From Acidobacteriota bacterium (GTDB taxonomy: Bacteria > Acidobacteriota > Terriglobia > Acidiferrales > UBA7541), in contig JAJPIE010000036.1 of the NCBI GenBank assembly GCA_021324935.1, forward strand, positions 1 to 64,000: a stretch of 64,000 nt of DNA. The letters run 5' to 3'. The stretch's first letter is position 1; the number at the start of each line of letters is the position of its first letter. Both the position numbers and the translations under genes were made by a program. Below, one piece after another: positions 44,905-53,548 of this stretch. Under the pieces are notes generated by a model that was given only the letters and a program-made list of their open reading frames with translations, was not told the origin of the DNA and made no database searches.

Positions 44905-45621
44905 CTAGCCGTTGACGATCGCTTCCAGATCGGCCTTGCTGCGGAGAATCAGCGTGGAGCCGACAATCTGCAAAAGCTGCTTCCTGCGGAACTCCGCCAG
45001 CAGGCGCGTGACGGTCTCCCGCGACGAACCGATCATCTGCGCGATCTCTTCGTGCGTCAGCGTCATCTTGACCCGCACCTGACCTCTTTCCTCAGGGCAA
45101 TTCGCCGCCCACTCGAGCAGGAAACGCGCGAGCTTTTCGCTCGCAGAGTGGGACAGGCCGATGGTTCGCATTTCGGCGATCGCGGAATGATAAGTTTCGC
45201 CGAGTTGCTGGGCCACACGCAAAGCAGCCTCCCCGTTTTCCTTAAGAAAATTCAAAAACTCGTTGCGGCCAATGAAGTTGGCTTGCGCGGGTTCGATGAT
45301 GTCCGCAGTCAGTTCATATGAGGAGCCGGTTACGGTAGCCGGAAGCCCCAGAACCTCGCCGGGTTCGGCGATGCGCAGGATAAGAGTCTTCCCATCTGCC
45401 GAAGAGGTGGAAAGTTTCACTCGGCCGCTGCACAAGATAAAAACACCCCGCGCCGGCTGCCCTTCCACAAACAGCGTGGCGCCCTTAGGATAAGCCGCGG
45501 AAGCGGTAATGGCGGCCAGAGCCTTAACGGAATGCTCCGGCAAGTTACAGAAAAGGTGTTCCTCACGGTGAGGACAAACAAGACAATTCTCGATAATTTC
45601 GAGGCCATAAGGCGTGCGCAT
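44905..45621 (-). CDS. Crp/Fnr family transcriptional regulator with N-terminal Cys cluster
   Basis: The 238-residue regulator has three N-terminal cysteines, C13, C16 and C25 (ENCLVCPHREEHLFC), a cyclic-nucleotide-like barrel (~30-145) with GRVKLSTSSADGKTLIL, and a C-terminal winged helix with MTLTHEEIAQMIGSSRETVTR. The Cys set suggests an oxygen- or NO-sensitive Fe-S cluster as in FNR, though the arrangement is not identical. I use the ATG at 45621 (GGAGGG upstream); frames from 45705 are also open. Two GTGA-N6-TCAC sites lie ~150 bp upstream, before the divergent gene. Confidence 0.85.
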   Translation of the reverse strand: MRTPYGLEIIENCLVCPHREEHLFCNLPEHSVKALAAITASAAYPKGATLFVEGQPARGVFILCSGRVKLSTSSADGKTLILRIAEPGEVLGLPATVTGSSYELTADIIEPAQANFIGRNEFLNFLKENGEAALRVAQQLGETYHSAIAEMRTIGLSHSASEKLARFLLEWAANCPEERGQVRVKMTLTHEEIAQMIGSSRETVTRLLAEFRRKQLLQIVGSTLILRSKADLEAIVNG

Positions 45622-45707
45622 AGGGCTACCCTCCGGGAGTAGGCCCCCATCTATTTTGGTCATAAATTGGAACCGGTTTGCGGGTCTCCGTGGACCATGA
45701 AGCATAC

Positions 45708-45727
45708 CGTCACCTACACCTGTGACG
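45708..45727. promoter_or_regulatory. Inverted repeat CGTCAC-N8-GTGACG near the regulator start
   Basis: The 6-bp arms at 45708-45713 and 45722-45727 are perfectly complementary. The half-sites resemble those at 45756 and 45778 but in reversed order and with wider spacing. They could serve the regulator's own promoter. Confidence 0.35.
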
Positions 45728-45755
45728 TTGATACTCCCTCAATCCCCGGAATCCA

Positions 45756-45791
45756 GTGATTTTAATCACAGATGAGGGTGACTCAAGTCAC
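45756..45791. promoter_or_regulatory. Tandem CRP/FNR-type sites in the divergent intergenic region
   Basis: GTGATTTTAATCAC (45756-45769) and GTGACTCAAGTCAC (45778-45791) are both perfect GTGA-N6-TCAC palindromes. Their centres are 22 bp apart, about two helical turns, so two dimers would bind on one face. They stand 47-82 bases before the small four-Cys protein gene and are good candidates for control by the adjacent Fnr-like protein. Confidence 0.65.
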
Positions 45792-45837
45792 GGGCCACCC
45801 TGCGAATTTGGAGAAAACTGGCTTCCGGAGTGCCCCA

Positions 45838-46215
45838 ATGCAAGACAACCGCGATGTATTGCAAACGCTCAAGGCCGAACTGGCCTTTGTGGAGCAGGGC
45901 GGTTACCGGAACCGCGCGAGATTTCCCTGGCGGCCCAGCTTCGTTTTTGAAGATTCCCCGACGTGCATCAATTTCGACACCAAGCAGGAACGGCGGCCCT
46001 GCTCGGAATGCCTGCTGATGCGGTTTGTGCCGGAGGACCGCAAGGATCTGGCCTATCCCTGCCGGCATATCCCGCTGAATTCCTCCGGCGACTCGGTTGC
46101 GCACTTTTATGAATCCGGCACGGAAGCCGAGCTGGATGCCGCACTTAGGGTGTGGTTGAGGAACAAAATCGCCGAACTGGAAGCCAGCGATAAAGCAAAA
46201 GGGCGGTCCGCATAG
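45838..46215 (+). CDS. Small four-cysteine protein of unknown function
   Basis: I do not recognise a family. The 125 residues include four cysteines (43, 55, 58, 75) in CINFD, RRPCSECLLM and YPCRHIPL, a spacing that could bind zinc or an iron-sulfur cluster, and an Ala/Glu-rich C-terminal helix. The start at 45838 follows CCGGAG. It diverges from the Fnr-type gene and lies behind two CRP/FNR-type sites, so it may belong to an oxygen- or NO-responsive regulon. Confidence 0.7.
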   Translation: MQDNRDVLQTLKAELAFVEQGGYRNRARFPWRPSFVFEDSPTCINFDTKQERRPCSECLLMRFVPEDRKDLAYPCRHIPLNSSGDSVAHFYESGTEAELDAALRVWLRNKIAELEASDKAKGRSA

Positions 46216-46638
46216 CCTGTCTGGGATTGAGCCGACTGTCGCTCTTGACGATGGACACGCGGAACCCCCTGTTAGCACCAGCTTGCGAAAATCGCGAGCG
46301 CGCAAAACATGGCGTACGGTCTGCCAGAAATTCCACGGTAGAAAGAAATCAGGGATTGCCTCGACGGATGGAAGCGAGGGTTGCTCCCAATGCCTCAGGG
46401 ATGCTTGAACCTCTCGCAGGTGTGCTAGAGTTCCCCTTGGGATTTCTATGCGATCCCAGACAACGTGCGTTCCATCTACCCCGCTGACGGCTGGTCGTCC
46501 TCGATCTTCCTCCGATGGAATGCACCTTTATCCCAGCCAGCAAACCGGACGTGTTGTATTGCATCCGGAAGATACGATTGAGCAAAGGTCGCAGTTCGCT
46601 CAGCTGGCGAAAAAATGAGCAGTGCACAAGGAGAGAAG
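46216..46638. other. Intergenic stretch, no gene recognised
   Basis: Some 420 bases with no convincing reading frame or RNA fold. It presumably holds the promoter of the following secreted protein, whose GGAGAG ribosome-binding site is at its very end. Confidence 0.4.
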
Positions 46639-47733
46639 ATGCGCAGAATGCTTCTGAATCGTTTCCTGATGGTAGCGCTGGGAATGCTGGCGCTTTCCGC
46701 AGCTTCGTTCGCACAATTCAACTTTGGTGTCTCCGTTTCTTTCGGCCCACCGGAATTACCGGTTTACGAACAACCTCTCTGTCCGGGTGACGGCTACATC
46801 TGGACACCCGGTTATTGGGCCTGGGATGGCTACGATTATTACTGGGTGCCGGGAACCTGGGTGTTGGCGCCGGAGCCGGGCTTCTTCTGGACGCCTGCCT
46901 GGTGGGGTTGGGGTGGCCGCGGCTTTATCTTTCATCCGGGATATTGGGGTCCGCGCGTGGGTTTCTATGGGGGCATCAACTACGGTTACGGATATTTCGG
47001 CCACGGTTATGAAGGCGGACGATGGGATAACGGCCGTTTCTTCTACAACCGCGAGGTCAACAACGTCAACGTGACCGAGATTCACAACGTCTATAACACG
47101 ACCATCGTGAACAATTATGGAAACTCCCGCGTCAGCTACAACGGCGGCCAGGGAGGCATTCAAGCGCGCGCGACATCGGAAGAAGAAGCCGCGATGCACG
47201 ACCGCCACATTCCCCCCGTAACTTCGCAGATGCAGCACATGGAGGCTGCGCGACAAAACCAGCAACTGCGGGCGTCCGTCAATCACGGCCGCCCGCCGAT
47301 CGCAGCTACTTCGCGCCCGGGAGCGTTTACCGAACCCGGGGTGATGCAGGCGCGAGAAGCCGGCCACTACAATCCGCCGCGCACGGAAAACTCCAGGGGG
47401 TTTCCGGGGACCGCCGTTCACCCCAAGGACCTTCCCCCGACTTCGCGCGTGGTCGGCTCCAGCACGGGCAATCCGAAATACGACAAAAGATTTCAGCAGC
47501 AGCAGGACAAGCTCTATGCCAGGCAGGAGCAGGAGCGCCAACAGCTCCAGCAGCGCCAGGAGCAGGAACACCAGCGATACTCCCAACAGCAGGCCAGCCA
47601 GGATCGCATGCAGCAACTGGAACGCCAGCATCAGCAGCAGACGCAGCAGATGGCGCAGCGCCATTATCAGCAACAGCAGCAGATGTGGCAGCATCAGGAG
47701 TCGCACCAGAGCCAGTCGCGGCCTAAGCACTAA
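46639..47733 (+). CDS. YXWGXW-repeat secreted protein with Gln-rich C-terminus
   Basis: A 364-residue exported protein. After a signal peptide (MVALGMLALSAASFA) come aromatic repeats of the YXWGXW class (GYIWTPGYWAWDG, YYWVPGTW, FFWTPAWWGWGG, FHPGYWG), then a Gly/Tyr/Asn-rich part. From about residue 280 it is almost only Gln, Arg, His and Glu, predicted as coiled coil. Start ATG 46639 has AGGAGAG seven bases upstream; an earlier ATG at 46615 is possible. Function is unknown; such proteins are probably cell-surface or outer-membrane associated. Confidence 0.8.
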   Translation: MRRMLLNRFLMVALGMLALSAASFAQFNFGVSVSFGPPELPVYEQPLCPGDGYIWTPGYWAWDGYDYYWVPGTWVLAPEPGFFWTPAWWGWGGRGFIFHPGYWGPRVGFYGGINYGYGYFGHGYEGGRWDNGRFFYNREVNNVNVTEIHNVYNTTIVNNYGNSRVSYNGGQGGIQARATSEEEAAMHDRHIPPVTSQMQHMEAARQNQQLRASVNHGRPPIAATSRPGAFTEPGVMQAREAGHYNPPRTENSRGFPGTAVHPKDLPPTSRVVGSSTGNPKYDKRFQQQQDKLYARQEQERQQLQQRQEQEHQRYSQQQASQDRMQQLERQHQQQTQQMAQRHYQQQQQMWQHQESHQSQSRPKH

Positions 47734-47771
47734 GGTCTCTGGCAAGGCTGTTCCGCTTTGGATAAAGACGG

Positions 47772-47805
47772 GGAGCGTGACGCAATGTGTCACGCTCCTT
47801 TTTCT
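47772..47805 (+). terminator. Intrinsic terminator
   Basis: The 10-bp perfect stem GGAGCGTGAC / GTCACGCTCC (47772-47781 with 47789-47798) is followed by TTTTTCTTT. It closes the YXWGXW gene. Confidence 0.9.
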
Positions 47806-47982
47806 TTGCAATCGGCCGGGACTGCCGGACAATCCGAAGAGCTTGGACTTAACAACGCAGCCGTTCGGCATCTCGGGTCATTTCGTCCGCGCAAAAAGCA
47901 AGGTATGCTTTCAATTTCCCGCAAGATACATAGAAGCAGGGATTTCCGCGCGGTAACGTCCAACGATTTTTAGGAGATTCAG

Positions 47983-49428
47983 GTGAAAAGGTCGGTCAGC
48001 ACCGAAACACTTTCGAAAATGTTTCAGCCGCTTCAGAAAGCGCACCAGGCGTTTGCCTGCGTATATCCCGGCCCGCGCGGAGATCGCCAGCCGGTTCACA
48101 CGGTCTACGGCGGAGCGCATTTGTTCCGGGCGGATACGGCTGCGCGTCTCGGCGAAAAAGCCATTTCCTCCTTGAATGAATACGCTCCGGACTTTGTCAC
48201 CTTCGCCAGAGCAATCGATCTCCCCGGCGCCGACAATTTCGGTGTTGCGCAGGATTCGGTGGATGCACTCGCCAGGCATGTGGAGAAGGACCCCGAGGGG
48301 GCGCGGCGTGAGGAGCCTGCGGCGTGGTTTGCCTGCACCTTGTACCAGCGTGTGTTGGAAAAGTTGCGCCGGGAGCCGGTGGAGGATTTTCGCATCGATT
48401 TCGAGGATGGCTTCGGCAATCGTCCCGATGAAGAGGAAGACCGCTATGCCGCCTCAGCAGCCGAAGAAGTCGCCAAAGGCATGCAAGCGGGGTCGTTGCC
48501 GCCGTTCATCGGGTTGCGGATAAAGCCATTCAATGAAGAACTCCGCAACCGAAGCGCCCGCACTCTAGATATTTTTCTCACGCAGCTGGTGGAAAAAACC
48601 GCTGGCAAGCTCCCCGCAAATTTCTTTATCACCCTGCCCAAGGTGACGATCCCGGAAGAATCCGCTGCGATCGCGGCGCTGTGCTCTCGATTGGAGACCG
48701 CCCTGCGGCTTCCCGCGAAGATTTTGCGCGTGGAATTGATGATCGAAACACCGCAGTCCATCTTCAACGAACGCGGCCAGGTCCACCTGATTCCGCTTGC
48801 GGCGGCTTTGCAGGGCCGGTGCGTCGCCGCGCATTTTGGCACCTATGATTACACGGCGGGTCGCGGCATCACTGCGGCACACCAACACATGACGCATTTC
48901 GCCTGCGATTTTTCGCGGGAAGTTATGCAGGTAGCGTTGGCCGGCACGGACATCTGGCTCTCCGATGGAGCCACGAACATTCTGCCCGTTCCCGTGCATC
49001 CCGCCGGTGGCGATCCTTCCAGGCTTTCCGCCGTGGAAATAACGGAAAACCGCCGCGCTGTGCACCAGGCGTGGAAGCTGCACTTCGAACACGTCCGTCA
49101 TTCGCTTGTAAACGGTTTTTATCAGGGGTGGGACCTGCATCCCGCTCAACTGGTGACGCGTTATGCGGCAGTCTATTCCTTCTTTCTGGAGAGCCTGGAT
49201 GCCGCCTCCGAACGCTTGCGCAACTTTATCGAAAAAGCCGCTCAGGCCACGCTGGTGGGGGAAGTATTCGATGACGCCGCCACCGGCCAGGGACTCTTGA
49301 ACTTTTTCTTGCGGGCGATCAATTGCGGCGCGATCAATGCCGAAGAGGCGCAAAAGCTCACCAGCCTCACGCCGGTGGAACTTCAGAGTGCCTCGTTTGC
49401 AAAAATTCTTGATGGCCGCAAGAAATAA
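47983..49428 (+). CDS. DUF6986-like HpcH/HpaI-fold lyase-like protein
   Basis: The 481-residue protein has the aldolase/citrate-lyase barrel pattern: FRIDFEDGFGNR, FITLPKV, RVELMIETPQSI with metal-binding Glu, and AHFGTYDYTAG. I believe it corresponds to the DUF6986 group, often found beside purine/allantoin catabolism genes. A carbon-carbon lyase or synthase acting on a glyoxylate-type product is a guess. The GTG start at 47983 has TAGGAG eight bases before it. Its stop is 10 bases from the end of the uricase gene, convergent. Confidence 0.75.
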   Translation: MKRSVSTETLSKMFQPLQKAHQAFACVYPGPRGDRQPVHTVYGGAHLFRADTAARLGEKAISSLNEYAPDFVTFARAIDLPGADNFGVAQDSVDALARHVEKDPEGARREEPAAWFACTLYQRVLEKLRREPVEDFRIDFEDGFGNRPDEEEDRYAASAAEEVAKGMQAGSLPPFIGLRIKPFNEELRNRSARTLDIFLTQLVEKTAGKLPANFFITLPKVTIPEESAAIAALCSRLETALRLPAKILRVELMIETPQSIFNERGQVHLIPLAAALQGRCVAAHFGTYDYTAGRGITAAHQHMTHFACDFSREVMQVALAGTDIWLSDGATNILPVPVHPAGGDPSRLSAVEITENRRAVHQAWKLHFEHVRHSLVNGFYQGWDLHPAQLVTRYAAVYSFFLESLDAASERLRNFIEKAAQATLVGEVFDDAATGQGLLNFFLRAINCGAINAEEAQKLTSLTPVELQSASFAKILDGRKK

Positions 49429-49437
49429 GTGCCCCGC

Positions 49438-50283
49438 TCAGTCGTTTCGAACCGTGCCCTCGATTAATCCGTGCGGCTCGTCCGTTGGCAGGAAGATTTC
49501 CTTTGGGTTGTCCAGGTGGAATGGAGACAAATCCACCAGATTGTAATGTTTGTTGGGGAGCGAAAGCCGGATTTCGCGAATGCTCTTGAATTTTGCGAGG
49601 ACTGCTTCCCCCATCGCATAGAGTGTTTGCTGTAGCGACTTGCTGTCATGTCCGGCGAACGCTTCCAATAACGTCTGCCGGACGTCGTGCCAAGTGCTTT
49701 CGAAAGCCGTGTCGTTCGAACGGTAAAGCCAGGCAGTGCGAATTGCCGTGGCGAGGATGCGATTGCGATCTTCCCGCAGCGTCGTGAAGGCGTCCCGCAG
49801 AAAGCCTTCAAACGCGGAATCCGTCGTTTTCAGAACCACAAGCCCCTTGATGCCTGCCTGCACCGATTTTTCCTTACGCGTCGCGGTCACCGTGGTCGTG
49901 CGCCTCTCTTCGCTCGATCGGGTAAATGTGTGCGGATGAAGTGTCTTGCCGTAAGGCAAGCGTGTCCAAAGTGTTTCGCTGGCTTCCATGCGTGCACGGG
50001 AGACGTGTGCATGGTGGGATAAAAAATGATCCGCAAGCCGCAGGCAAAACTCCTCCGGTGATTCGATGCGCTGCTGTTTCGCCAGCGCGTACACGGTATT
50101 CTTCATTGTGTCGGTGGGCAGAATCTTGGTGTTGTCGCCTTTGGTATGCGCGGTTTCGAAGTCGCCTTCCAGGCGGATGCCCACGGTTAGTTCTTTCAGG
50201 TCGTGCCGGTCGGCGTGCCGGATCACCTGCAGGATGCGCACGCGCTGCTTGCCGTAGCCGTTTTCGCCAAGCCGGATGGTCAT
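49438..50283 (-). CDS. uox: Urate oxidase (uricase)
   Basis: A cofactor-free T-fold enzyme turning urate into 5-hydroxyisourate. The 281 residues include GKQRVRILQV with the catalytic Lys region, GDNTKILPTDTMKNTVYALAKQ with the catalytic Thr, FTRSSEERRTT, and the late SLPNKHYNLVDLSPF with Asn/His of the active site. It is the last gene of the purine operon, three bases after uraH. Confidence 0.95.
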   Translation of the reverse strand: MTIRLGENGYGKQRVRILQVIRHADRHDLKELTVGIRLEGDFETAHTKGDNTKILPTDTMKNTVYALAKQQRIESPEEFCLRLADHFLSHHAHVSRARMEASETLWTRLPYGKTLHPHTFTRSSEERRTTTVTATRKEKSVQAGIKGLVVLKTTDSAFEGFLRDAFTTLREDRNRILATAIRTAWLYRSNDTAFESTWHDVRQTLLEAFAGHDSKSLQQTLYAMGEAVLAKFKSIREIRLSLPNKHYNLVDLSPFHLDNPKEIFLPTDEPHGLIEGTVRND

Positions 50284-50286
50284 CGT

Positions 50287-50628
50287 TCAACTTCCGCGGT
50301 ACGTGGAATACCCGAACGGGCTAAGAAGCAGCGGAATGTGGTAGTGCTCCTGCCCTTCTTTGGTCTCGAAAATAATCACGACTTGCGGATAAAGGCCAGA
50401 CATTTGCTGCGCTGCAAAATACTCGCCTGTCTCGAACGTCAGCCGGTAGATGCCGGCAGAAAGGTTTTTGTTGGCGGCGAGATCTTTCAAGCGGCCGTCG
50501 CTGTCCGTGACGCCGCTGGCCGCTTCGCTCCAGCTTCCTCCGGGACCTTTCGCTTCGAGAAGAACCGGTACGTTTGTCGCCGGCCGGCCCAGGGAAACAT
50601 CCAGAATATGCGTCGAGATTTTGGTCAT
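50287..50628 (-). CDS. uraH: 5-hydroxyisourate hydrolase (transthyretin-like)
   Basis: At 113 residues it is a complete transthyretin-like protein. It keeps the N-terminal THILDVSLGRPA with the catalytic His, the IYRLTFETGEYF core, HYHIPLLLSPFGYSTYRGS and the diagnostic C-terminal YRGS. It hydrolyses the uricase product to OHCU. The ATG overlaps the stop of the upstream fusion gene by four bases (ATGA). Confidence 0.95.
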   Translation of the reverse strand: MTKISTHILDVSLGRPATNVPVLLEAKGPGGSWSEAASGVTDSDGRLKDLAANKNLSAGIYRLTFETGEYFAAQQMSGLYPQVVIIFETKEGQEHYHIPLLLSPFGYSTYRGS

Positions 50629-52145
50629 GATGCGAGCAGTTTCTCCAGGCGCAGGCGCATGATCTTCCGCTGCTCTTCGGCGGCGATGTGCAATTCCGTT
50701 TCCGGGCTATTCGTCATTCGTCGCCGCAGGGCCATCAAAATCTCCTCGCACGATTTTCCGGCCGCACAGATCAAAAAAATGTAACCGAACTTCTTCGTAT
50801 AATCGCGATTCTCTTCGGCCAGAAGCGCCAAGGTTTCCCGCGAAGCTTCTTGCGCCGCAGCTTGTTCGTTTGCGGACCAGCGGCTCGCTTTTGAGGATTG
50901 CCTGGCCTCTGAGCGCTTTCCTCCGATTGCGGGATGATGCCGGAAAGCCTCCAGCCAATCCTTCTCAAGCAGCGCTGCCCAACATTGGTCAGCTGCGGCA
51001 CCTAAATCCGCCTGTGTGGCAAATGGACGCCTGTTCGCCATCTGTTCCGCCCATTGGCGGGAGCCGCAGCAATTTAGAAATGATCGCACGGCCTGTTTTT
51101 TGGGCAGTTCGTTCAACCTTTCCAGGCCTTTGTCTGCCTCCGCGGAAAGCTCCGGCTTTCCAAACAATCGTAACCGGCTCACGCCTCCATCGGGATAAAT
51201 CTGAAAGCGCGCATGAGTAGCCGGTCCCGTATGCCGGATTCCTCGAAAAATATGGCGATGATTCGCCTTCAATTTACTCTTGGGCAGGATCTCTTCCCAT
51301 GGCAACGTTTGCGCGTTGGTTGAGTCCACTATGTGATTCCGCACGCAGCAGACGTCAACTGAGCAAGAATCGGGATAGTTGCCCTTGAAATGGGTCGTAT
51401 CGACCTCCACGCGATGAATTATGCCCGGCACACCGAGCTTCAGGATCACCCAATCATGACCTGGGCCGCGCCGTCGCTTCGTTTCCCAGCCGTCTCCCAT
51501 GTCTTTCGCGCGATACGGCATCAGTAGATTCCGCGGCGCGCCGTAATGCTGGTCGCTGGCCACAAGTGGACTGCCCCCATTTTCAATAGCAACTAGATTC
51601 ACGTCGCCACGTGCCACGCGCGTCATGTCAGCGATCGCTTCGCCGTGCACGCGCAATCTCGCCACGCCCCCGTCGGGAAAAATCCGCAATCGCAAATGGG
51701 TGAATCGGTTTTCATTCTGGACGGAAAAGAGATTTTGCATATTTCCTTTGAGCGGTGTTTCCGGCAGGATTTCCACCCACGGCGCATCCGGCGCGTGGAG
51801 CCTCTTTTTTTCGTTGCGATAGGGATACCGCCCCAGGTCACATCCTTCCAGGGAAAAACGTTCGGGATAATTTCCGGTGAAAAAACTCGTATCCACCGCG
51901 ATGCCGCGAACTATTCCCGGCAGGCCAAGCCGCACGATGCACCAGTCGTGCCCGGGAGCGCGCCGCCGCCGCGTTTCCCAGCCATCCATCCACTTTCCGC
52001 GAGCCGTGTATTTGCCTTCAATGAAAACTGGCTTCGATTCCTTCAGCAGGTTTGTTCTTGGCGCGAAAAAATCATCGTTCGCTTCCAGAACGCGGCCGCC
52101 CAGGCGTTCTGCAGCCAAATCAGCAAGCTGTGTGAAATCGTTCAC
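50625..52145 (-). CDS. Allantoicase fused to OHCU decarboxylase
   Basis: Residues 1 to ~335 are allantoicase: two related jelly-roll repeats each carrying GWETRRRRAPGHDW or GWETKRRRGPGHDW, LPWEEILPKSKL and two FPDGG/YPDGG turns. Residues ~340-506 are OHCU decarboxylase (UraD), with FRHHPAIGGKRS (catalytic His) and EENRDYTKKFGYIFLICAAGKS. The fused steps are not consecutive: UraD makes S-allantoin, and allantoicase acts after allantoinase, encoded just upstream. The start is GTG, overlapping the allB stop (GTGA). No frameshift is needed to read through both domains. Confidence 0.92.
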   Translation of the reverse strand: MNDFTQLADLAAERLGGRVLEANDDFFAPRTNLLKESKPVFIEGKYTARGKWMDGWETRRRRAPGHDWCIVRLGLPGIVRGIAVDTSFFTGNYPERFSLEGCDLGRYPYRNEKKRLHAPDAPWVEILPETPLKGNMQNLFSVQNENRFTHLRLRIFPDGGVARLRVHGEAIADMTRVARGDVNLVAIENGGSPLVASDQHYGAPRNLLMPYRAKDMGDGWETKRRRGPGHDWVILKLGVPGIIHRVEVDTTHFKGNYPDSCSVDVCCVRNHIVDSTNAQTLPWEEILPKSKLKANHRHIFRGIRHTGPATHARFQIYPDGGVSRLRLFGKPELSAEADKGLERLNELPKKQAVRSFLNCCGSRQWAEQMANRRPFATQADLGAAADQCWAALLEKDWLEAFRHHPAIGGKRSEARQSSKASRWSANEQAAAQEASRETLALLAEENRDYTKKFGYIFLICAAGKSCEEILMALRRRMTNSPETELHIAAEEQRKIMRLRLEKLLAS

Positions 52146-53542
52146 GCTTTTCCTCGAAGCAAGAGGTTCCCCGGGGCCGTTGTACAGAACTCGCCATGTT
52201 CATAAATTTTCCGGCCGCGTAGAAACGTGGTTTCGACTATACCCATCAACTCACGTCCTGCATAGGGCGTCAGCTTGTGTCGGTGCTGCAGTTTTTGCGA
52301 GTCTACCCGAAACGCAGCATCCGGATTCCAAATCACCAGATCGGCATCGTTTCCCGCGGCGATGCTTCCTTTTCTGTGTGCAAGGCCGGCAAGGCGCGCG
52401 GGAGCGCCGCAAAGCCAACCCGCGACATTCGTTAAGGAAAAGCCGCGCTTGCGTGCCTCTGCCCACACCGCCGGCAAGCTAAGCTGCAACGAGGCAATCC
52501 CGCCCCATGCGGCGAGAAAATCGCCTTTCTCCAGCCGTTTCATCGCCGGGGGGCAGGGCGAGTGGTCCGTGGCAATCATGTCGATCCACCCGTCGCGCAG
52601 TGCCTCCCACAGTTGCTCCCTGTTTTTGCGTTCGCGAATCGGTGGCGCGCACTTGAACTGCGTTGCACCATCGGGAATCTCCTCCGAGGTGAACGTCAGA
52701 TAATGCGGGCAGGTTTCCACGCTCAGCTCCGCTCCTGCAGCTTTGGCGCGCTGGATCAGCGGAACTGCCTCGGCTGAGGACAGGTGCACAATATGAACGC
52801 GAGCGCTGCTCTCCGCCGCCAGCCGGATCAGCAGTTCAATCGCTTCGTTTTCCGCCGCGCACGGGCGCGAATCCAGCCACGTCTGATACCGGGCGCCCGA
52901 TGCGGATTCCAACCGCCAGCGCGCCGCTTCCTCGATCGGTCCCGGCACTTCTGCGTGAACCAACAAAGGCGCGCCCAATTCTGCAAGAATGGGCAACGAC
53001 CGCTGCAAATCGGGCTCGGTCACGCACCGAAATTCCGGTACGCCGCTTTCGACCAGAAAACTCTTGAAACCGAAGCATCCGGCTTCCCAAAGCGTGCGGA
53101 CTTCGGAAGCATTTCCGGGAACCACGCCTCCCCAAAAACCGGTGTCCACCCAAAGTGCTCCATAGGTCGCATCGAGTTTCGCTTGAAATGCCGGCATGCT
53201 GGTTGTTGCCGGAATGCTGTTCAGGGGCATCTCAATCAGCGTGGTGATTCCGCCCGCCGCCGCGGCGCGCGTTGCACTGGAAAATCCTTCCCACTCCGCC
53301 CGCCCGGGTTCATTAATGTGCACATGTGTGTCCACCAGCCCAGGCATGACCACGCGATCCCCGGCTTCGTGAATTGGCACGTCTTCAGGTATTTGTTCAA
53401 ATCCCGTTACTTCCTGTATTACGCCGCGACGAATACGAATCGCAGCAGGTTGTTCACCTTGCGAGGTGACAACCCGCCGGCTGCGAACAATCAGCTCTGC
53501 ATTGCCGGTGCGATTCTCGGAGATCGAAGCGGACACAGTCAT
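52142..53542 (-). CDS. allB: Allantoinase
   Basis: This amidohydrolase opens the allantoin ring to allantoate. The 466 residues show metal ligands in PGLVDTHVHINEPGR, the carboxylated Lys in GFKSFL, LLVHAE, HIVHLSS and the Asp in IATDHSPCPP. This set separates it from dihydropyrimidinases by its ETCPHYLTF signature. ATG at 53542 follows the xdhB stop by six bases; a TTG at 53548 is in frame too. Confidence 0.93.
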   Translation of the reverse strand: MTVSASISENRTGNAELIVRSRRVVTSQGEQPAAIRIRRGVIQEVTGFEQIPEDVPIHEAGDRVVMPGLVDTHVHINEPGRAEWEGFSSATRAAAAGGITTLIEMPLNSIPATTSMPAFQAKLDATYGALWVDTGFWGGVVPGNASEVRTLWEAGCFGFKSFLVESGVPEFRCVTEPDLQRSLPILAELGAPLLVHAEVPGPIEEAARWRLESASGARYQTWLDSRPCAAENEAIELLIRLAAESSARVHIVHLSSAEAVPLIQRAKAAGAELSVETCPHYLTFTSEEIPDGATQFKCAPPIRERKNREQLWEALRDGWIDMIATDHSPCPPAMKRLEKGDFLAAWGGIASLQLSLPAVWAEARKRGFSLTNVAGWLCGAPARLAGLAHRKGSIAAGNDADLVIWNPDAAFRVDSQKLQHRHKLTPYAGRELMGIVETTFLRGRKIYEHGEFCTTAPGNLLLRGKA

Positions 53543-53548
53543 GGCCAA

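Noticed and set aside
47787..47798. GTGAC...GTCAC at the terminator near 47.78 kb as an Fnr site
   Set aside because: The arms are part of a 10-bp terminator stem with a T-tract and do not have the N6 spacing.
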